Origin: Chitinophaga skermanii
GTDB lineage: Bacteria; Bacteroidota; Bacteroidia; Chitinophagales; Chitinophagaceae
DNA length: 64,000 nt
NCBI RefSeq assembly: GCF_003259335.1
Contig: NZ_QLLL01000010.1
Location: forward strand, 62,001 to 126,000
Direction of reading: 5' to 3'
The position numbers and the translations under genes are program-made. The notes beneath the pieces are model-generated. The model saw only the letters and a program-made list of their open reading frames with translations, had not been told where the DNA came from and made no database searches. Shown piece after piece: positions 62,402-64,000 of this stretch; position 1 is the stretch's first letter; each line of letters starts with the position of its first letter.

Positions 62402-62989
62402 CTATTTTTTATCTTCTTCCACTAAGCCTGCTGTAATTTCATTCAGCTGCTTCACTTTAGCGGCAAAATCACCTTTCAAACGATCACGTAAACGGTGTAA
62501 GTTATCTAGGAGTTCATTTACCCCGTCGGGGATAGATTCTTGTAAGATCTGTTTAATACGTTTAGCCATGGTAGGCGACTTTCCGTTTGTAGAAATGGCA
62601 ATTTTGAGGTTACCTTTCGTTACCACCGAACCCAAATAGAAATCGCACAAAGCCGGCGTATCAGCTACATTGATGAGCACTTTACTGGCTTTAGCCTTTT
62701 CCCACACTGTATAATTCAAATCTTTATCGTTTGTGGCTGCAATAACCAGTTGCTTACCGAATAAATCGCCACAACTAAAAGGCTTGCGAATCAGCTCTAC
62801 ATCGTTGTATTGCTTAGCCATTACCTCTAATTCTTCATTAAAGCGCGTAGCGACCACGGAGATGTGTGCACCTGGGCAGTTTTGCAACATGGCACTTACT
62901 TTTTCGTGGCCAATATTGCCTCCACCAACTACCAAAACATGTAGTTGTTCGAGCTTAAAAAAAACCGGGAATAAATGATTCTCCTCCAT
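62402..62989 (-). CDS. Precorrin-2 dehydrogenase/sirohydrochlorin ferrochelatase (CysG N-terminal type)
   Basis: Siroheme synthesis: NAD-dependent oxidation of precorrin-2 and iron insertion. 195 residues: Rossmann domain (about 1-120, 'LHVLVVGGGNIGHEKV', 'VIAATNDKDLN'), a 'LKIAISTNGKSPTMAKRIKQ' segment (central Ser/Asn region) and a C-terminal helix pair. This is the Met8p/CysG-N fold. Its ATG shares one base with the stop of cobA (TAATG), so the two are translationally coupled. Confidence 0.9.
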   Translation of the reverse strand: MEENHLFPVFFKLEQLHVLVVGGGNIGHEKVSAMLQNCPGAHISVVATRFNEELEVMAKQYNDVELIRKPFSCGDLFGKQLVIAATNDKDLNYTVWEKAKASKVLINVADTPALCDFYLGSVVTKGNLKIAISTNGKSPTMAKRIKQILQESIPDGVNELLDNLHRLRDRLKGDFAAKVKQLNEITAGLVEEDKK

Positions 62990-63765
62990 TATACAGCCAA
63001 TTTATAATCTGCTGCCAGCTTTGCTTGTAAGGACTGAAAGGCTTCGTGAAATCGAACTACCTCCCCGATAACAATAATTGCAGGATTTCGAAGGTCGTTG
63101 TCCAATGCAATTTTGTTCAAATCACTTGCTAAGCCGACACCCAATTTTTGATCGGGTAAAGTACCGTTGTGAATAATAGCGGCAGGAATGTTACCTGCGC
63201 CGTGTGTACTGTAAATATTAGCAATTTCTTCGAGTTTATTCATACCCATTAAAATAACGACCGTTGTATTTGCTTGGATGGCATATTGCAAATCACGGGA
63301 AAGGCGGCCTTCTTGGGTTGTACCGGTGATCACCCAAAAACCTTCACTAACATTACGAGCCGTTACCGGTATTTTATTGATACCTGGTACCGAAATGGCA
63401 CTACTGATACCTGGTACTACCTCTGTTTCGATATTGAACTGTTGTGCAAAAGCCAATTCTTCTTGGCCGCGGCCAAATACAAAAGAGTCGCCACCTTTTA
63501 AACGCACAACACTACCAAAACTGAGTGCATATTTAACGATCATGCGGTTAATTTCGTCTTGCGAGTACACATGCATACCGGCACGCTTACCTACAAATCG
63601 TTTTAAGCAATTTTGAGGAGCGTGTTCTAATAGTTCATTATTAGCCAACGCATCGTAAAGAATAACCCTGGCTGTTTGAATTGCTTTTAAACCTTTTACG
63701 GTGATCAACTCTGGATCGCCTGGCCCCGCGCCTACTAGTGTTAATTTAGGTTGTACCGTTTGCAT
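62989..63765 (-). CDS. cobA: Uroporphyrinogen-III C-methyltransferase
   Basis: SAM-dependent methyltransferase that makes precorrin-2 from uroporphyrinogen III. 258 residues with all family motifs: 'LVGAGPGDPELITVKG' at the N-terminus, 'VGKRAGMH', 'RLKGGDSFVFGRGQEE', 'VPGISSAISVPG', and 'VILMGMNKL'. With the overlapping dehydrogenase/chelatase gene it forms a full siroheme route. It follows the partial gene at the window edge by 47 bases. Confidence 0.95.
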   Translation of the reverse strand: MQTVQPKLTLVGAGPGDPELITVKGLKAIQTARVILYDALANNELLEHAPQNCLKRFVGKRAGMHVYSQDEINRMIVKYALSFGSVVRLKGGDSFVFGRGQEELAFAQQFNIETEVVPGISSAISVPGINKIPVTARNVSEGFWVITGTTQEGRLSRDLQYAIQANTTVVILMGMNKLEEIANIYSTHGAGNIPAAIIHNGTLPDQKLGVGLASDLNKIALDNDLRNPAIIVIGEVVRFHEAFQSLQAKLAADYKLAV

Positions 63766-63812
63766 GATCGTTTATTTTAAAAATGAGTAGTAATGGTTGG
63801 TTCCTGCTAAGT

Positions 63813-64000
63813 TTATACGGTAGCTGGTTGCAAATGACGCTGTTCGCGGTATGCTTGTGCTACTTTATAAAATGCTGTTGCTTCTGCTAAGTATTGTTTC
63901 GCAAAACTTTCTGTTGGTTCGTGTTGGTTGATTTGCATTACCAAGGCTTTGAAGCTTTCAACGGGCACTTTTTGAGTTTCGATGAAATGCTTTTCAAAGT
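63813..64000 (-). CDS. C-terminal end of an unidentified gene upstream of cobA (possibly HEPN-tailed sulfite/nitrite reductase)
   Basis: The last 62 codons of a minus-strand gene, continuing beyond the window. The sequence is a soluble helical tail: 'HFIETQKVPVESFKALVMQIN', 'AKQYLAEATAFYKVAQAYREQ', then a short end. Position directly before cobA and the chelatase gene, where Bacteroidota often have a siroheme-dependent sulfite or nitrite reductase with a HEPN-like tail, suggests that identity. The catalytic part is not visible, so this is only inference. Confidence 0.4.
   Translation of the reverse strand, partial: FEKHFIETQKVPVESFKALVMQINQHEPTESFAKQYLAEATAFYKVAQAYREQRHLQPATV

Noticed and set aside
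63813..64000. Firm call of sulfite reductase for the partial gene
   Set aside because: Only the helical tail is visible; identity is inferred from position and left at low confidence.
1..64000. CRISPR arrays, insertion sequences, rRNA genes and prophage genes
   Set aside because: None seen: the two 11-bp arrays have no spacers of CRISPR length, and no transposase, integrase or phage structural gene is present.

Overview
The window comes from a member of the Bacteroidota, most likely the Chitinophagaceae. Supporting this are a SusC/SusD pair, a PorW/SprE-like type IX secretion component, a Porin_10-type porin, a HYC_CC_PP-type protein, DUF4407, and repeated promoters of the Bacteroidota form (TTG, about 19 bases, TAnnTTTG). 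The DNA is mostly core chromosome with one clearly foreign-looking pair of genes.

Layout. 1-2.7 kb: end of a DUF4258 lipoprotein gene, mtaB, and three identical tRNA-Val(TAC) genes. 2.8-11.4 kb: a cation/proton antiporter, the N-degron pair clpS-aat, a lipoprotein, a DtxR/MntR-type regulator with an Nramp transporter-USP fusion under a palindromic operator, and an amidohydrolase. 11.6-16.5 kb: a hotdog thioesterase, a minus-strand operon LiaF-like/DUF4288/LytS/LytTR, a flavin reductase and an SGNH hydrolase. 16.6-19.2 kb: two isocitrate dehydrogenases of different subfamilies in tandem. 19.2-20.0 kb: a gene-free convergent region with a structured repeat and an 11-bp-period array. 20.0-27.4 kb: an L,D-transpeptidase, a metal-stress operon (HYC_CC_PP, HMA protein, outer membrane protein, HMA-AraC fusion), a porin and PNP. 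27.7-36.3 kb: sucC, DUF4407, an esterase-TPR, a MuiA/DUF4139 protein with a SusC-like insertion, an M28 peptidase and a PAS-GAF histidine kinase. 36.4-44.7 kb: PBP1A, PorW/SprE, a bactofilin locus, AtpZ, SprT and OsmC. 44.8-46.7 kb: an AT-rich AbiEi/AbiEii-type toxin-antitoxin pair. 46.8-51.5 kb: yidC, pyrG and an acyl-CoA thioesterase, with a second copy of the structured repeat between yidC and pyrG. 51.6-59.7 kb: a lipoprotein, a second 11-bp array, then a metallophosphoesterase-PQQ/SusC/SusD operon. 60-64 kb: a hypothetical gene with a long leader, an HD hydrolase, DUF488, and siroheme genes (sirC-like, cobA, and the end of an upstream gene).

The least explained signals are non-coding. 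Two unrelated 6-bp cores each recur every 11 bp (CATGTA near 19.75-19.84 kb, GATAGG at 52.65-52.74 kb), both in the longest tRNA-free convergent intergenic regions. A repeat of about 125 bp occurs twice (19.4 and 48.8 kb), and the two copies keep a 10-bp stem with a 10-nt loop through compensatory base changes, which points to selection on structure.
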